From contig NZ_CACVAN010000001.1 in NCBI RefSeq assembly GCF_902726655.1, forward strand, positions 2,356,001 to 2,420,000: a stretch of DNA of 64,000 nucleotides, given 5' to 3'. Of this stretch, positions 18,922 through 30,883 are shown in pieces. Source of the stretch: Virgibacillus ihumii. Its GTDB lineage: Bacteria > Bacillota > Bacilli > Bacillales > Amphibacillaceae. The first letter of the stretch is position 1; the number at the start of each line of letters is the position of its first letter. The notes below the pieces were generated by a model. It saw only the letters and a program-made list of their open reading frames with translations, was not told the origin of the DNA and ran no database searches. A program made the position numbers and the translations under genes.

Positions 18922-19890
18922 TTATGGTTTTATAACATAGTTGGGTTTTTTCTCCAGACTGTGCTTTCCATCAATGAAGCGAACTGTTCCGCTTTTGGCA
19001 CGCATAACAACAGTTTCAGTCGTAGCTTTTTCACCTTTGAACTGAACACCCTGCAGCAATTCACCATCTGTTACGCCGGTAGCTGCAAAAATGGCATCGT
19101 CACCACCACATAGATCTTCCATGTGAAGAACTTTGTCGGCATCCAAAATACCCATTTTAGTACAGCGCTCACGTTCCGCTTCATCTTTTGGAAGCAGTTT
19201 TCCCTGGATTTCACCGCCAAGGCATTTCAATGCAACGGCACTGAGTACGCCTTCCGGAGCACCGCCAATTCCAAGCAGGAGATCCACTCCCGTATCATCA
19301 AAAGCAGTATTCATCGCTGCTGCCACGTCCCCATCCGGAATAAGTTTGATGCGGGCACCAGCTTCCCGGATTTCTTCGATTAATTCCTTATGGCGCGGCC
19401 GATCCAATACAATAACGACCAAATCTTCCACTGCTTTATTCTTCGCCTCGGCAACAGCTTTCAAATTATCGGCCGTGGATGCGTTGAGATCAACTTTTCC
19501 TACCGCTTCCGGTCCTACTGCAATTTTTTTCATGTACATGTCCGGTGCATGCAGCAGCTTTTTATGATCAGCAATCGCAATGACTGCCAGTGCATTCCAT
19601 GTACCTTGAGCAACGATGTTCGTTCCTTCAAGCGGGTCTACAGCGACATCTACACTGGGGCCAGTGCCAGTACCAAGTTCTTCGCCTATGTACAACATTG
19701 GTGCTTCGTCTTTTTCACCTTCCCCAATGACAACCCGTCCTTTCATCGGGATGGTATCAAACACGTCGCGCATGGCAGAAGTTGCGGCATCATCCGCCTC
19801 TTCCTTTTTGCCCCGACCCATCCAGCGTGCTGATTTCAGGGCTGCTGCCTCGGTAACGCGTACGATTTCCATTGTTAAACTTCTCTCCAT
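18922..19890 (-). CDS. glpX: Fructose-1,6-bisphosphatase, class II
   Basis: It dephosphorylates fructose-1,6-bisphosphate in gluconeogenesis. The 322-residue protein carries class II motifs [11 protein letters not shown] and VDPLEGTN (metal and substrate binding) and [12 protein letters not shown]. The start MERSLTME is chosen because GGAGAGG lies upstream; an earlier in-frame start lacks one. It follows murAB by 61 bp and precedes rho, as in B. subtilis. Confidence 0.96.
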   Translation of the reverse strand: MERSLTMEIVRVTEAAALKSARWMGRGKKEEADDAATSAMRDVFDTIPMKGRVVIGEGEKDEAPMLYIGEELGTGTGPSVDVAVDPLEGTNIVAQGTWNALAVIAIADHKKLLHAPDMYMKKIAVGPEAVGKVDLNASTADNLKAVAEAKNKAVEDLVVIVLDRPRHKELIEEIREAGARIKLIPDGDVAAAMNTAFDDTGVDLLLGIGGAPEGVLSAVALKCLGGEIQGKLLPKDEAERERCTKMGILDADKVLHMEDLCGGDDAIFAATGVTDGELLQGVQFKGEKATTETVVMRAKSGTVRFIDGKHSLEKKPNYVIKP

Positions 19891-19951
19891 TTTTAAACCT
19901 CTCCTTTTAAAAAATACCCTCATCCCACGAAGATATTTTTAGAGAATAGTG

Positions 19952-21238
19952 CTAGGAATTTTGAAATTGCCGCACTTCCTCTTCGGACATTTCCTCACGC
20001 CAGACATTGGCTCCGAGGGTAATTAATTTATCTGTTATTTTTTCGTACCCGCGGTCAATATGGTCAAGGCCGGTTATCTCTGTTACTCCGTTGGCCATCA
20101 ACCCGGCAATGATAAGCGCTGCACCTGCGCGCAAGTCGCTTGCCTTCACTTTTGCACCTTGCAGCTCAACAGGACCGGATATAATGGCTGAGCCACCCTC
20201 AACTTTTATTATAGCATTCATTCGACGTAATTCATCAATATGTTTTAATCTTGCTGAATAAATCGTGTCTGTAATAACACCGGTATTAACTGCTTTCGTT
20301 AAAAGCGTCGTGAACGGCTGCTGCAGGTCCGTCGGAAAACCAGGATAAACCAATGTTTTGATATCGACACTTTTGAGTGGTTTTTTTGGTGAGATCAGTA
20401 ATTGCTCATCACCTTCCTCAATATCGACACCCATTTCACGCAATTTTGCCAGCACGGACTCGAGATGTTGGGGAATCACATTATCAATAATAACCTCGTC
20501 ACCCTGCGCAGCGGCGGCAATCGCATATGTGCCCGCTTCAATTCTGTCCGGAATAATCGTATGCCGGCAGCCATTCAGTGAAGACACCCCTTCAATTCGG
20601 ATGACATCCGTTCCAACACCTTTGATGTTCGCCCCCATATTCGTTAAAAGGGTAGCCACATCAATGATTTCCGGTTCTTTTGCAGCATTTTCAATAACTG
20701 TTTTACCTTTCGCTTTGACAGCAGCCAGCATGATGTTGATGGTTGCACCTACACTGACCACATCGAGATAAATTCTCGCGCCTCTCAATTCATTCGCACG
20801 AAGGTAAATAGCACCCTGTTCATTGGTCACTTCCGCTCCGAGCGCTTCAAATCCTTTAATGTGCTGGTCGATTGGACGCGGCCCTAAATGACAGCCGCCC
20901 GGCAGCCCAATGACTGCCTGCTTGAATTTGCCCAGCATCGCACCCATAAAATAGTAGGATGCCCGCAGTTTTTTGACTTTACCATTTGGCAATGGCATTG
21001 AAACCATGTGTTGAGGATCAATGTATACCGTTTGTCCGTCCCAGCTGACTTTGCCGCCGATTTCCTCGAGCAAACCACCGAGGGTATAAATATCCGATAT
21101 TTCCGGGAGTCCCTCGATAGCTACCTCGGAATCCGCCATCAGTGCAGCCGGAAGTAATGCTACTGCACTATTTTTGGCACCGTTGATCCGAACTTTTCCA
21201 TTTAACAAATGACCGCCTTCAACTAACATCTTTTCCAC
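19952..21238 (-). CDS. murAB: UDP-GlcNAc 1-carboxyvinyltransferase (MurAB/MurZ type)
   Basis: It transfers enolpyruvate to UDP-GlcNAc, the first committed step of peptidoglycan synthesis. The 428-residue protein keeps the active-site C116 in [11 protein letters not shown], the cysteine that fosfomycin alkylates. The start is a GTG with GGGGTG seven bases upstream, giving MEKMLVEGG, close to B. subtilis MurAB MEKLNIAGG. The place next to tal and glpX identifies the MurAB paralogue. Confidence 0.95.
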   Translation of the reverse strand: MEKMLVEGGHLLNGKVRINGAKNSAVALLPAALMADSEVAIEGLPEISDIYTLGGLLEEIGGKVSWDGQTVYIDPQHMVSMPLPNGKVKKLRASYYFMGAMLGKFKQAVIGLPGGCHLGPRPIDQHIKGFEALGAEVTNEQGAIYLRANELRGARIYLDVVSVGATINIMLAAVKAKGKTVIENAAKEPEIIDVATLLTNMGANIKGVGTDVIRIEGVSSLNGCRHTIIPDRIEAGTYAIAAAAQGDEVIIDNVIPQHLESVLAKLREMGVDIEEGDEQLLISPKKPLKSVDIKTLVYPGFPTDLQQPFTTLLTKAVNTGVITDTIYSARLKHIDELRRMNAIIKVEGGSAIISGPVELQGAKVKASDLRAGAALIIAGLMANGVTEITGLDHIDRGYEKITDKLITLGANVWREEMSEEEVRQFQNS

Positions 21239-21355
21239 TTTGGAGCACCCCACTTTGTTTGTTACAGGACTTACTGATGCAGGCTGACATTGCACTGCCT
21301 CTCAATTCCATCCATATTCAACCATAGTTTGCACAAATTTTCCATTTTCATGTAC

Positions 21356-21997
21356 TTATTTTTGCTTATTCCAATCATTCAGGAATTTTTCAATCCCTTG
21401 ATCTGTTAATGGATGTTTGACAAGCTGTCCCAGTACCTTATATGGGATGGTCGCAATATGTGCTCCATTTGCTGCAGCATCCGTAACATGCAATGGGTGT
21501 CTGATCGAGGCTGCAATAATTTCCGTTTCGATGCCATGTTGGTCGAAAATTTGCGAGATGGTTGCGATCAGATCCATTCCATCTTGACCAATGTCATCCA
21601 GTCTGCCGAGGAATGGTGACACGTATGACGCACCTGCACGCGCTGCCAGCAATGCCTGATTCGCATTAAAAATAAGTGTTACATTTGTTTTAATATTAAG
21701 ATCACTGAACGCCTTAACTGCTTTTAAGCCCTCTAGTGTCATCGGAACTTTGACCGTGATATTCGGTGCAATCGCGGCAAGCTCCTTACCTTCCTTGATC
21801 ATGCCTTCCGCATCTTCGGCAATTACTTCCGCGCTGACCGAACCATCCACTTCACTGGTGATTTCCCGTAAACGGTCATGGAAAGAAACACCCTCTTTGG
21901 CCACCAGGCTCGGGTTTGTCGTTACACCAGCGAGTATTCCAAGAGCATTCGCGGAACGCACCTCATCAATATTCGCTGTATCGATAAAAAATTTCAT
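21356..21997 (-). CDS. tal: Transaldolase / fructose-6-phosphate aldolase family (YwjH)
   Basis: A TalC/FSA-family enzyme of 213 residues. The Schiff-base lysine is K83 in ITVKVPMT. The N-terminus [12 protein letters not shown] and the C-terminal segment [12 protein letters not shown] are typical. In B. subtilis this ywjH product is regarded as transaldolase of the pentose phosphate pathway. GCGAGG precedes the ATG. In B. subtilis fbaA precedes it, but here a 504-bp gap takes that place. Confidence 0.93.
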   Translation of the reverse strand: MKFFIDTANIDEVRSANALGILAGVTTNPSLVAKEGVSFHDRLREITSEVDGSVSAEVIAEDAEGMIKEGKELAAIAPNITVKVPMTLEGLKAVKAFSDLNIKTNVTLIFNANQALLAARAGASYVSPFLGRLDDIGQDGMDLIATISQIFDQHGIETEIIAASIRHPLHVTDAAANGAHIATIPYKVLGQLVKHPLTDQGIEKFLNDWNKQK

Positions 21998-22362
21998 ATT
22001 TATTTACCTCGCTTTCCTGCATAATTTATGCCTATGACTAATTTTTGCTCATATGAACCGAGTGCACACATTTAAACTGGGTTACGCTCTGATTACTTTT
22101 GACAATAACACCATAAAAGTACAACGGTTCGACGGCTTTTTTCGTCAATAAGGACATGACGTAATGTCAGTCCGGTTAACCGGATACACAACTCAAAAAC
22201 CGTATCCAACAGTCTATATTTTTGCCACAATAATAGAATACCAACTACTGACGGAAGTGGCAAGAACAAATCCCGCAGCTCCCATTCTTCATAAAAAAAC
22301 AGCCGGTGACCCGATCATCAGCTGTTTTGGGTTGTAACGTCAATTAAGAATTACCATATTAG

Positions 22363-22497
22363 AAAACTTGGTTGTCACCAAGCTTTTAGGTGACAGCCAT
22401 AGTTGCACTTATGCAGTAAGAAAGGATTTTATACTTTCTTAACTGCTAAAAAACTTCGGCACTCGCTGTATGATAAGGCGAATGCGAAGTTTTTCCA
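22363..22497. repeat. Hairpin-forming element, copy 1 (shared with 49428-49582)
   Basis: It runs from AAAACTTGG through TGTCACC/GGTGACA, then TAGTTGCACTTATGCAGTAA (22400-22419), a GAAAG/CTTTC stem, and a final hairpin ending in AAGTTTTT. The 20-base segment is identical at 49522-49541, and the surrounding AAAACTTGG and AAGCTTT also match in order. Confidence 0.65.
22448..22495 (-). terminator. Terminator of spo0F
   Basis: A stem of about 14 pairs with one bulge (AACTTCG-CATTCGC against GCGAGTG-CCGAAGTT) ends in TTTTTT on the minus strand, six bases past the spo0F stop. Confidence 0.8.
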
Positions 22498-22501
22498 AGT
22501 G

Positions 22502-22861
22502 TTACCCAAGCAAACTTCTGGTAAAATCACACACTTCCTGTACATTAAAAGGCTTGGCCAGGATTTTTTTTACGGGACTTAACTGCTCGGTTTCGGTACT
22601 GATGTCTTCCGGAAGGCCGCTCATAATAATTGCCGGTGTTGTGATATCACGATCATTCATTTTTCTTAACACTTCAACCCCATCAACTATGGGCAATTTA
22701 TAATCCAGCATGATCAAGTCAAACTCTGTACTGAACAAATTATCAAGTGCTTCTTTTCCAGTTGTCACAGTCGTTACATGATAGCCTTCATTAGTAAAAA
22801 CCTCCTGCAAAAGCAGGCGAATCCCAGGCTGATCATCTACGACAAGAATCTTTCGTGTCAT
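22502..22861 (-). CDS. spo0F: Sporulation phosphorelay response regulator Spo0F (divergent)
   Basis: A stand-alone receiver that passes phosphate from sensor kinases to Spo0B. The 119-residue protein has the acidic pocket D9-D10, phospho-acceptor D53 (LIMLDYKLP) and K103 (AKPFN). The switch Thr is replaced by S81, and the segment after it (SGLPEDISTETEQLSPVKK) differs strongly from B. subtilis TAYGELDMIQESKELGA. Place downstream of pyrG supports Spo0F; a different orphan receiver cannot be excluded from sequence alone. Confidence 0.82.
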   Translation of the reverse strand: MTRKILVVDDQPGIRLLLQEVFTNEGYHVTTVTTGKEALDNLFSTEFDLIMLDYKLPIVDGVEVLRKMNDRDITTPAIIMSGLPEDISTETEQLSPVKKILAKPFNVQEVCDFTRSLLG

Positions 22862-23017
22862 AGTTTTTAACCATCCCCATCCCCGTTTTCAAAATAGTCA
22901 TATATTTTTATCCTGATATCTATCTTCGCCATTATAATAAGTTCTACATAAAATTAAAATATCCTCCCGGGTAAGAACTTTTCATCGAGAAATAAGCAAT
23001 TTGTATGGAAGCATTAC

Positions 23018-23064
23018 AAAAGACCTGCACAAAACGTCGATAAATACACTTTGCGCAGGTCTTA
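23018..23064 (-). terminator. Terminator of pyrG
   Basis: AGACCTGCRCAAA pairs with its complement (about 13 bp, one mismatch) around a 16-base loop and is followed by TTTTG on the minus strand, just past pyrG. Confidence 0.85.
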
Positions 23065-23068
23065 CATC

Positions 23069-24697
<1,629 letters not shown>

Positions 24698-24773
24698 CTA
24701 TCTGTTAATATGTTCGTTTGTTTAAAAATAAATCATAAAAAGCTTTGTTATGTTACAAAATGGACAAAAAAAC

Positions 24774-24814
24774 AAAAAAAGCGCTCCCCCATATTGGTAA
24801 GGGGAAACGCTTTG
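24774..24814 (-). terminator. pyrG attenuator (also end of rpoE transcript)
   Basis: On the minus strand AAAGCGTTTCCCC and GGGGGAGCGCTTT form a stem with a 9-base loop, followed by seven T. The 5' arm carries the pyrimidine tract TTTCCCC, which a G-rich transcript start could pair with to block the hairpin. Confidence 0.85.
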
Positions 24815-24830
24815 TATCTTTTAAATTAAA

Positions 24831-24872
24831 GAGCCCAATAAAAATTGTACGCATACGTTATGAAAAAGTCAA
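24831..24872 (-). promoter_or_regulatory. pyrG promoter with GGGCTC start (CTP-sensing)
   Basis: TTGACT (24867-24872), 17 bp, TACAAT (24844-24849), then GGGCTC beginning seven bases later at 24836. B. subtilis pyrG starts with GGGC, and low CTP causes slippage that adds G residues, producing the antiterminator. All parts of that mechanism are visible here. Confidence 0.85.
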
Positions 24873-24881
24873 GCACGCTTT

Positions 24882-25403
24882 TTATTTCTTTTTGTCCTCT
24901 TCATCGTCCTCGTATTCTTCATCTTCATCATGTTCATCATCTTCATAATCATCACGTTCATCATCAAAGTCGTCACCAAAATGATCTTCTTCATCATCAT
25001 GCACTTCATCTTCAAACTTATCCGTCAGCACTTCGAGATCATCTGACTCAGGTTCTTCCTGCTTTACTGGCTGTTTCTTTTTTGTTGCTTTCTTTTTCGT
25101 ACTTTTTTTCTTTTTCTTCTTTGGTGCTGCCCCTTCTTCATCAATCTGTTCGACAGGGTACCAGCGCTTCAGCCCCCAGATGCCGGAGCCTGTGGTAATC
25201 AATCTGCCGTCAACCGTCAAATCTGTGTAAAACTGAGAAAGATAACCTTCTTTTTGTTCTTCGGTAAAGCCTTTCATTTCGGCAACCTGGTCATATAATT
25301 CACTGTAATGAGCAGCTTTTTGTTTATCTGATAAAATATTATGTGCCAATTCAACCATTGGCATTCTTTGCATTTCCTCGCGGCTGTAATCGTTCAAACC
25401 CAT
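24882..25403 (-). CDS. rpoE: RNA polymerase delta subunit
   Basis: A Gram-positive RNA polymerase subunit that promotes enzyme recycling and sharpens the response to initiating NTP levels. The 173-residue protein has the folded N-terminal HARE-HTH domain (about 1-90, MVELAHNILSDKQKA…), a lysine-rich stretch (KKKKKKSTKKKATKKK, about 95-110) and a long acidic D/E tail. This matches the family in length and charge pattern. AGGGAG precedes the ATG. pyrG's promoter starts 10 bp past its stop. Confidence 0.97.
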   Translation of the reverse strand: MGLNDYSREEMQRMPMVELAHNILSDKQKAAHYSELYDQVAEMKGFTEEQKEGYLSQFYTDLTVDGRLITTGSGIWGLKRWYPVEQIDEEGAAPKKKKKKSTKKKATKKKQPVKQEEPESDDLEVLTDKFEDEVHDDEEDHFGDDFDDERDDYEDDEHDEDEEYEDDEEDKKK

Positions 25404-25541
25404 GCTACCGCACTCCCTTTTTTCATGTATTAAGACGATGGTATCTGTTCATCGTGTTCGTATGTTTTTCCAGCAGATGTACTATATAATTCATACCATC
25501 CATTATAAACAAATCTGAATCCAATATGCCAGTATTACCTG

Positions 25542-25578
25542 AAAAAAGTTGAGAAAAACTTGTTTTCTCAACTTTTTA
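25542..25578. terminator. Bidirectional terminator downstream of icmF
   Basis: A perfect 10-bp stem GTTGAGAAAA/TTTTCTCAAC with a 5-base loop has T runs on both sides (TTTTT on plus, TTTTTT on minus). Confidence 0.85.
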
Positions 25579-25631
25579 TTTCAATCAAGTCAAACTTTCG
25601 CACCTCAGTTTAACATTATGAAGATGTTAAT

Positions 25632-25870
25632 CCACCGCTGCGGAAATACACTTCACTTTCACTTTCGAGCATAAGTGCGACATCTGCTCAAGCAAGCTTT
25701 CGCAGTGTCTTCTTTACCGTGGGCGGCTGATGAGCCTCCCTTGTGCTCGTCGTGTTGCAAGCATATTCAGCGGTGTTCCACTCCTCGCAAAAAAGATCGC
25801 TAACGCGCTACGGAGTCTCATCTAGGCCTCTGCTCCCACAGGAGTCTCAGCGTATTTCCTCCGCTTGGTT
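25632..25870. repeat. MITE-like structured intergenic repeat
   Basis: The ends are imperfect inverted repeats: CGCTGCGGAAATACACT on the left, and AGCGTATTTCCTCCGCT on the right (its complement is AGCGGAGGAAATACGCT). Inside are pairs such as GGGCGGCTGATGAGCCTCC and two GGAGTCTCA copies. The sequence resembles a repeat I remember from many Bacillaceae genomes. No open frame is present. A fragment of the left end recurs at 38047-38080. Confidence 0.7.
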
Positions 25871-25921
25871 TTGATAAACTGATATTGATAGCAATGGAAT
25901 ACAGTAGATGTTTTTTTAGTG

Positions 25922-28900
25922 TTACATATTCCTTCGATACTGTCCGCCAACTTCGTAAAGTGCGTTGGTAATTTGACCGAGACTGGCAACTTTGACAGTT
26001 TCCATCAGTTCGACGAAAATATTTCCGCCGGATGCCGCAACTTCTTTCAGTCGTGACAATGCTGCTTCAGTCTGATCGTTGTTCGTGTCCTGGAATTTGT
26101 GCAGTTCAGTAATCTGATGTTCTTTTTCCTCTTTCGATGCACGGGCAAGCTCCATCGAATCAATCTGATCTTCTGATGGCGGATTCGGATTGATATACGT
26201 ATTCACGCCAACAAGCGGCAGGTCACCGGAATGTTTTTTACCTTCATAATACAGTGATTCTTCCTGGATTTTTCCGCGCTGATACTGACGCTCCATTGCA
26301 CCAAGCACACCACCGCGGTCATTCATCTTTTCAAATTCCTGCAGAACGGCTTCTTCGACAAGATCGGTCAGCTCTTCCACAACAAATGAACCCTGCAGCG
26401 AGTTTTCATTTTTGGTCAGACCGAATTCTTTATTGATAATCATCTGAATCGCCATCGCGCGCCGGACCGATTCTTCCGTCGGAGTCGTGATTGCTTCATC
26501 ATATGCATTCGTATGCAGGGAATTCGTGTTATCCTGGATTGCCAGCAATGCCTGCAGTGTTGTCCGGATATCATTAAAATCAATTTCCTGGGCATGCAGG
26601 GAACGGCCAGATGTCTGAATGTGATACTTCAGTTTCTGACTGCGCTCATTGGCGCCATACTTATCGCGCATCGTTACAGCCCAGATGCGGCGTGCCACGC
26701 GTCCGATAACCGTGTATTCCGGATCGAGTCCGTTGGAAAAGAAGAACGACAGATTTTTGGCAAACTTGTTGACGTCCATTCCGCGGCTCAAATAGTACTC
26801 AACATACGTGAATCCGTTAGCCAGCGTAAAAGCAAGCTGTGTAATCGGGTTTGCTCCCGCTTCGGCAATATGGTAGCCGGAAATCGATACGGAATAATAG
26901 TTACGCACTTGTTTGTCAATAAAATATTGCTGGATATCACCCATCATCCTCAGCGCAAATTCCGTTGAGAAGATACAGGTGTTCTGGCCCTGGTCTTCTT
27001 TCAAAATATCCGCCTGAACTGTACCGCGCACAACGGAAACCGTTTCATCGCGGATTGCTTCGTATTCTTCCTGGTTCGGTTCGCGATTGTTTTCCTCTTT
27101 AAATTTAGCAACCTGATGATCAATTGCAGTGTTGAAATACATCGCCAAAATAATCGGTGCCGGTCCGTTAATCGTCATCGACACGGACGTTTTTGGATCG
27201 ATCAGATCAAAACCGCTGTACAGCTTTTTCATATCATCCAATGTACAAATACTGACACCACTTTCGCCGACTTTTCCATATATATCTGGACGTTCAGCTG
27301 GATCCTCGCCGTATAATGTTACCGAGTCAAATGCTGTGGACAATCGTTTGGCGTCTTCATTTTTTGATAAATAATGAAAACGGCGGTTCGTCCGTTCCGG
27401 TGTTCCTTCACCGGCAAATTGACGGGTCGGATCCTCCCCTTTTCGTTTGAACGGGAAAACTCCTGCCGTAAATGGGAATACACCTGGCACATTTTCCTTC
27501 ATCAGCCAGGTCAGACGCTCGCCCCAGTCGGTAAATTTCGGAAAGGCCACTTTAGGAACTTTCAGACCGGCCAGCGATTCTGTTGTAAGGTCGATTTCAA
27601 TTTCTTTATCACGGACCTTATATGTCAATTTATCCCCACTGTAGCGTTCTTTCGTTTCATCCCATCCGTCAAGCAGCTTTTTCGCTTTCGGATCGAGTTC
27701 TTCCTGGTAAGTTGCAATGGATTGATCAATCACCGTTTTTGCACTTTCATCCTCCAGTGCGTCTTTTGCACCTTCCAGTTGATAAAGCTTCCGGGCAATG
27801 TCACTCTGTTTATCGGCATGCGTATGATAATTGCGGACATGTGTGGCAATTTCACGCAAATAGTGCCGGCGTTCATTGGTAATGATCATATTGTCTTTTT
27901 GCGCGATAACATTACGCTCAAAATCAACCGTATCGTCCCAGTCATATTTTTCATGTAATACATCGATGATCGCAGCAAACAGCGAATTTGTGCCGGCATC
28001 ATTAAACTGGCTGGCGATGGTCCCGTAGACAGGAAATTTCGTTTTATCCTCATGGAACAGCATATGGCTGCGCTCGTATTGTTTGCGAACCTGATTCAGG
28101 GCATCCTCAGAACCTTTTTGCTCAAACTTGTTGATGACGATAAAATCAGCAAAGTCAATCATATCGATTTTTTCCAGTTGTGACGGGGCACCAAATTCAG
28201 CGGTCATCACATACATGGACAGATCCGTCACATCGGTAATCGCAGCATCCCCCTGTCCGATACCACTTGTTTCGACAATGATAAAATCATAGTCTGCCGC
28301 GCGCACAACATCAATGACATCCTGAATCGCCTTGGACAACTCACTTCTTGAATCACGTGTTGCCAATGAACGCATATAAACACGATCAGTAAAAATGGCA
28401 TTCATCCGGATCCGGTCCCCAAGTAATGCGCCGCCGGTTTTCTTTTTTGTCGGATCGATCGAGATAATGGCAATTTTTTTGTCAGGCACTTCATTGATAA
28501 AGCGGCGGATCAGCTCATCGGTCAGGGAACTTTTTCCCGCACCGCCCGTACCGGTAATCCCCATGACCGGCGCATGATTCGATTGCCCCTGTAGTTTTTC
28601 CAGGATGCCCTGTTTTTCAGCATCTTCTTCCTGACTGCTTTCCATATACGTAATGAATCGGGCGATTGCCTGCCGCTCGCCTGCAGTCAATTTTTCCTGA
28701 TCCTTTTTCAAGTCGATTGGCGGAAGAAAATCACATTGCTCGAGCATCTCGTTAATCATGCCCTGAAGCCCCAGTTCACGGCCGTTTTCCGGTGAAAAAA
28801 TCCGTGACACACCATAATCATGCAATTCTTTAATTTCCCGCGGGATGATGACTCCTCCACCGCCGCCATATACATTGATATGGGGTGCACCCAATTCATT

Positions 28901-29161
28901 CAGCAGGTCAATCATATACTTGAAATATTCGACATGACCGCCCTGATAAGAAGAAATGGCGATACCCTGCGCGTCCTCCTGAATGGCTGCGTGGACGACC
29001 TCTTCAACAGACCGGTTGTGACCAAGATGGATCACTTCCGCCCCGCTTGCCTGAAGAATCCGGCGCATAATATTGATGGAGGCATCATGGCCATCATACA
29101 AACTTGATGCCGTCACAAAACGAACGGGATTTTCCGGTTTATACAGTTGCACTTGTTCCAT
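25922..29161 (-). CDS. icmF: Fused isobutyryl-CoA mutase IcmF
   Basis: An adenosylcobalamin enzyme that interconverts isobutyryl-CoA and butyryl-CoA, and in some homologues isovaleryl- and pivalyl-CoA. The 1079-residue protein has the B12-binding domain (DGHDAS, GG-rich NVYGGGGGV), a MeaB-like GTPase chaperone domain with P-loop GTGGAGKSS (about 205) and a C-terminal mutase barrel (about 520-1079). The start is the ATG seven bases after AGGAGG. It overlaps the tetR end by 23 bp, the last gene of the acyl-CoA run. Confidence 0.95.
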   Translation of the reverse strand: MEQVQLYKPENPVRFVTASSLYDGHDASINIMRRILQASGAEVIHLGHNRSVEEVVHAAIQEDAQGIAISSYQGGHVEYFKYMIDLLNELGAPHINVYGGGGGVIIPREIKELHDYGVSRIFSPENGRELGLQGMINEMLEQCDFLPPIDLKKDQEKLTAGERQAIARFITYMESSQEEDAEKQGILEKLQGQSNHAPVMGITGTGGAGKSSLTDELIRRFINEVPDKKIAIISIDPTKKKTGGALLGDRIRMNAIFTDRVYMRSLATRDSRSELSKAIQDVIDVVRAADYDFIIVETSGIGQGDAAITDVTDLSMYVMTAEFGAPSQLEKIDMIDFADFIVINKFEQKGSEDALNQVRKQYERSHMLFHEDKTKFPVYGTIASQFNDAGTNSLFAAIIDVLHEKYDWDDTVDFERNVIAQKDNMIITNERRHYLREIATHVRNYHTHADKQSDIARKLYQLEGAKDALEDESAKTVIDQSIATYQEELDPKAKKLLDGWDETKERYSGDKLTYKVRDKEIEIDLTTESLAGLKVPKVAFPKFTDWGERLTWLMKENVPGVFPFTAGVFPFKRKGEDPTRQFAGEGTPERTNRRFHYLSKNEDAKRLSTAFDSVTLYGEDPAERPDIYGKVGESGVSICTLDDMKKLYSGFDLIDPKTSVSMTINGPAPIILAMYFNTAIDHQVAKFKEENNREPNQEEYEAIRDETVSVVRGTVQADILKEDQGQNTCIFSTEFALRMMGDIQQYFIDKQVRNYYSVSISGYHIAEAGANPITQLAFTLANGFTYVEYYLSRGMDVNKFAKNLSFFFSNGLDPEYTVIGRVARRIWAVTMRDKYGANERSQKLKYHIQTSGRSLHAQEIDFNDIRTTLQALLAIQDNTNSLHTNAYDEAITTPTEESVRRAMAIQMIINKEFGLTKNENSLQGSFVVEELTDLVEEAVLQEFEKMNDRGGVLGAMERQYQRGKIQEESLYYEGKKHSGDLPLVGVNTYINPNPPSEDQIDSMELARASKEEKEHQITELHKFQDTNNDQTEAALSRLKEVAASGGNIFVELMETVKVASLGQITNALYEVGGQYRRNM

Positions 29162-29801
29162 CATCCATCCTCCTGTCGCTCGTATTTTTATGAATTGCCA
29201 GCGCCTGCATAAGATAGCAGGTCTGACGTTCAATGTACTCATCAAGGGTGAATTGCTTCTGCAGCATCCACCGTCTGAATCCCCACATTTGTCCTTGGAT
29301 AAAAATGTTATTAGCCAAAAGTTTTACATCCTGCTTTGCCAGATCAGTCGGGACACACGATACAATCACTTCTTCCAACATACCAACCATATCGCGTTCC
29401 TTTTGCAGGACATATTCACGTGTTTCTTTTTTCATCGATTTAACTTCCTGATACAGGATAATAACTTCTTCCTGCATGTCATCCATTAGTTCAAAATAGG
29501 AGCGGATGACGTTTTCCAGGTTATCAACGGACGGATTTTTCAGATCGATTGTCGCTTCAAGCCGCTCTCTCACCTGTTGATAAATCGCATCGCAAACAAG
29601 AAACAGCACATCTTCTTTTGTTCGGATATATTCATAAAGAGTGCCGATACTGAAGCCTGATTCTTTGGCAATTTCCCGTGTTGTTGTCCGGTGAAAACCC
29701 TTTTCCTTAAAGAGGGTAATAGCTCCCTTGATCATTTGATTGCGGCGTTTTTCAACAAGATCCACATCTTTTACAGAAGAAAGGATTTTATTTTGCTTCA
29801 T
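29139..29801 (-). CDS. TetR-family transcriptional regulator (FadR/YsiA-like)
   Basis: The 220-residue protein has an N-terminal helix-turn-helix (about 22-65, [27 protein letters not shown] split over two helices) and a ligand-binding helical domain. Its place between meaB and icmF suggests it senses an acyl-CoA and controls this catabolic run, like B. subtilis FadR. Start: ATG seven bases after AGGAGG, overlapping the meaB stop (ATGA). A TGAATGA-TCATTCA palindrome upstream of fadF is a plausible target. Confidence 0.88.
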   Translation of the reverse strand: MKQNKILSSVKDVDLVEKRRNQMIKGAITLFKEKGFHRTTTREIAKESGFSIGTLYEYIRTKEDVLFLVCDAIYQQVRERLEATIDLKNPSVDNLENVIRSYFELMDDMQEEVIILYQEVKSMKKETREYVLQKERDMVGMLEEVIVSCVPTDLAKQDVKLLANNIFIQGQMWGFRRWMLQKQFTLDEYIERQTCYLMQALAIHKNTSDRRMDDGTSATV

Positions 29802-30730
29802 CCGTTGTCCTCCTTCCATTTTTCAAAAATATTTTGTGCGAGCTGATATGGGTCGCTGTCAGCTTCGATTGGTATGTCAGTCTTATTTTTTTCAGCGTAT
29901 GTTTTCACTTCGCGCCAGATTTCCTCACGAACGAGTTCGTAAACCTCCAGCTCCTGCTGAAATTGGCGGCGTTTTTTTCCTTCATTGGTGCCGTATAAAA
30001 AGTCATGATGCTCATTTATTTTTTGCCACAATTTGTCGATGCCTTTGTTTTCCGTCGTTATCGTTTTGACGATTTGTGTCTCCTGGTCGCCTTTTGCCGT
30101 CATCATGACAAGTTCTTTTAACAGTGCCTTGAGCTTCCCATATCCTGGCAAATCCGCTTTGTTGATAACAAACAAATCGGCAATTTCCATGATGCCTGCT
30201 TTGAAGATCTGCAGCACATCCCCGCTGTTCGGGGTTAATACAAGTGCCGTTGTATCAACAATTTTCATAATATCAAGCTCAGACTGACCGACTCCGACCG
30301 TCTCCACAAGCACAACATCGAAACCATACGCATCACAAATACGAACTGCATCTTTAGTCGCCCTGGCCAAACCGCCGAGGCTGCCGCGCGTCGCCATGCT
30401 CCGAATGTACACCCCGTCATCGGTAAAATGTTCATTCATCCGGACCCGGTCACCGAGCAGTGCACCCCCGCTGAACGGGCTGGTCGGATCCACCGCAATA
30501 ACCGCAACCGTCTTCCCTTCGTTGCGGATATGGGTGATGAGTCGGTTAACAAGCGAACTTTTTCCGGCACCGGGCGATCCGGTTAAACCCACATACCGCG
30601 CATGTTTTTTTGCTGCAAAAACATCACTCAGCATATCGAGCTTCTCAGGATGATCATTTTCCACCATTGTGATGGCCCGGGCCAGTGCGCGTATGTTTTT
30701 TTCCTTAATCTGCTCAACGAGTGGGTACAT
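29798..30730 (-). CDS. meaB: MeaB/ArgK-type GTPase, methylmalonyl-CoA mutase chaperone
   Basis: A P-loop G3E GTPase that loads and protects B12-dependent mutases. The 310-residue protein has Walker A GSPGAGKSS (about 51-59), the switch region [24 protein letters not shown] and the base-specificity motif NKAD. It is separate from the MeaB-like domain already fused inside IcmF two genes downstream. It overlaps tetR by four bases. Confidence 0.94.
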   Translation of the reverse strand: MYPLVEQIKEKNIRALARAITMVENDHPEKLDMLSDVFAAKKHARYVGLTGSPGAGKSSLVNRLITHIRNEGKTVAVIAVDPTSPFSGGALLGDRVRMNEHFTDDGVYIRSMATRGSLGGLARATKDAVRICDAYGFDVVLVETVGVGQSELDIMKIVDTTALVLTPNSGDVLQIFKAGIMEIADLFVINKADLPGYGKLKALLKELVMMTAKGDQETQIVKTITTENKGIDKLWQKINEHHDFLYGTNEGKKRRQFQQELEVYELVREEIWREVKTYAEKNKTDIPIEADSDPYQLAQNIFEKWKEDNG

Positions 30731-30780
30731 GTTTGATCATCCTTTCTGCCTTTGAGGCGCCGCCTGCTTGGGTGCTGGGG

Positions 30781-30843
30781 TCTCCCATTTGAGTTCTGTT
30801 CTCTCCCGTTTAGGTGTCGCTCTCTCCCATTTAGGGACTGCGG
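30781..30843 (+). repeat. Three 21-bp repeats, TCTCCCRTTT family
   Basis: TCTCCCRTTTRGG-like cores start at 30781, 30802 and 30823, 21 bp apart. The array lies between acdA and meaB, inside a run of co-directional genes. Confidence 0.8.
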
Positions 30844-30883
30844 CGCGGGAAGTTATGAGCTTTGGCGTATTACTTAAATCAAT

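Larger units (their letters stand above)
21998..22501. other. Gap between tal and spo0F where fbaA would be expected
   Basis: No gene is visible in these 504 bp. They hold the spo0F terminator, a hairpin AAAACAGC/GCTGTTTT (22294-22326), and an inverted repeat TGTCACC/GGTGACA with a 20-base segment shared with 49522-49541. No fbaA remnant was recognised. Confidence 0.6.
25404..25921. other. Intergenic region with terminator and MITE-like repeat
   Basis: This 518-bp gap has no gene. It contains the bidirectional terminator at 25542-25578 and a structured repeat of about 240 bp (25632-25870). The rpoE promoter should lie at 25404-25500 but was not pinned down. Confidence 0.6.

Noticed and set aside
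25404..25921. A small gene in the icmF-rpoE gap
   Set aside because: No frame has a ribosome binding site, and the sequence is a structured repeat with inverted ends.
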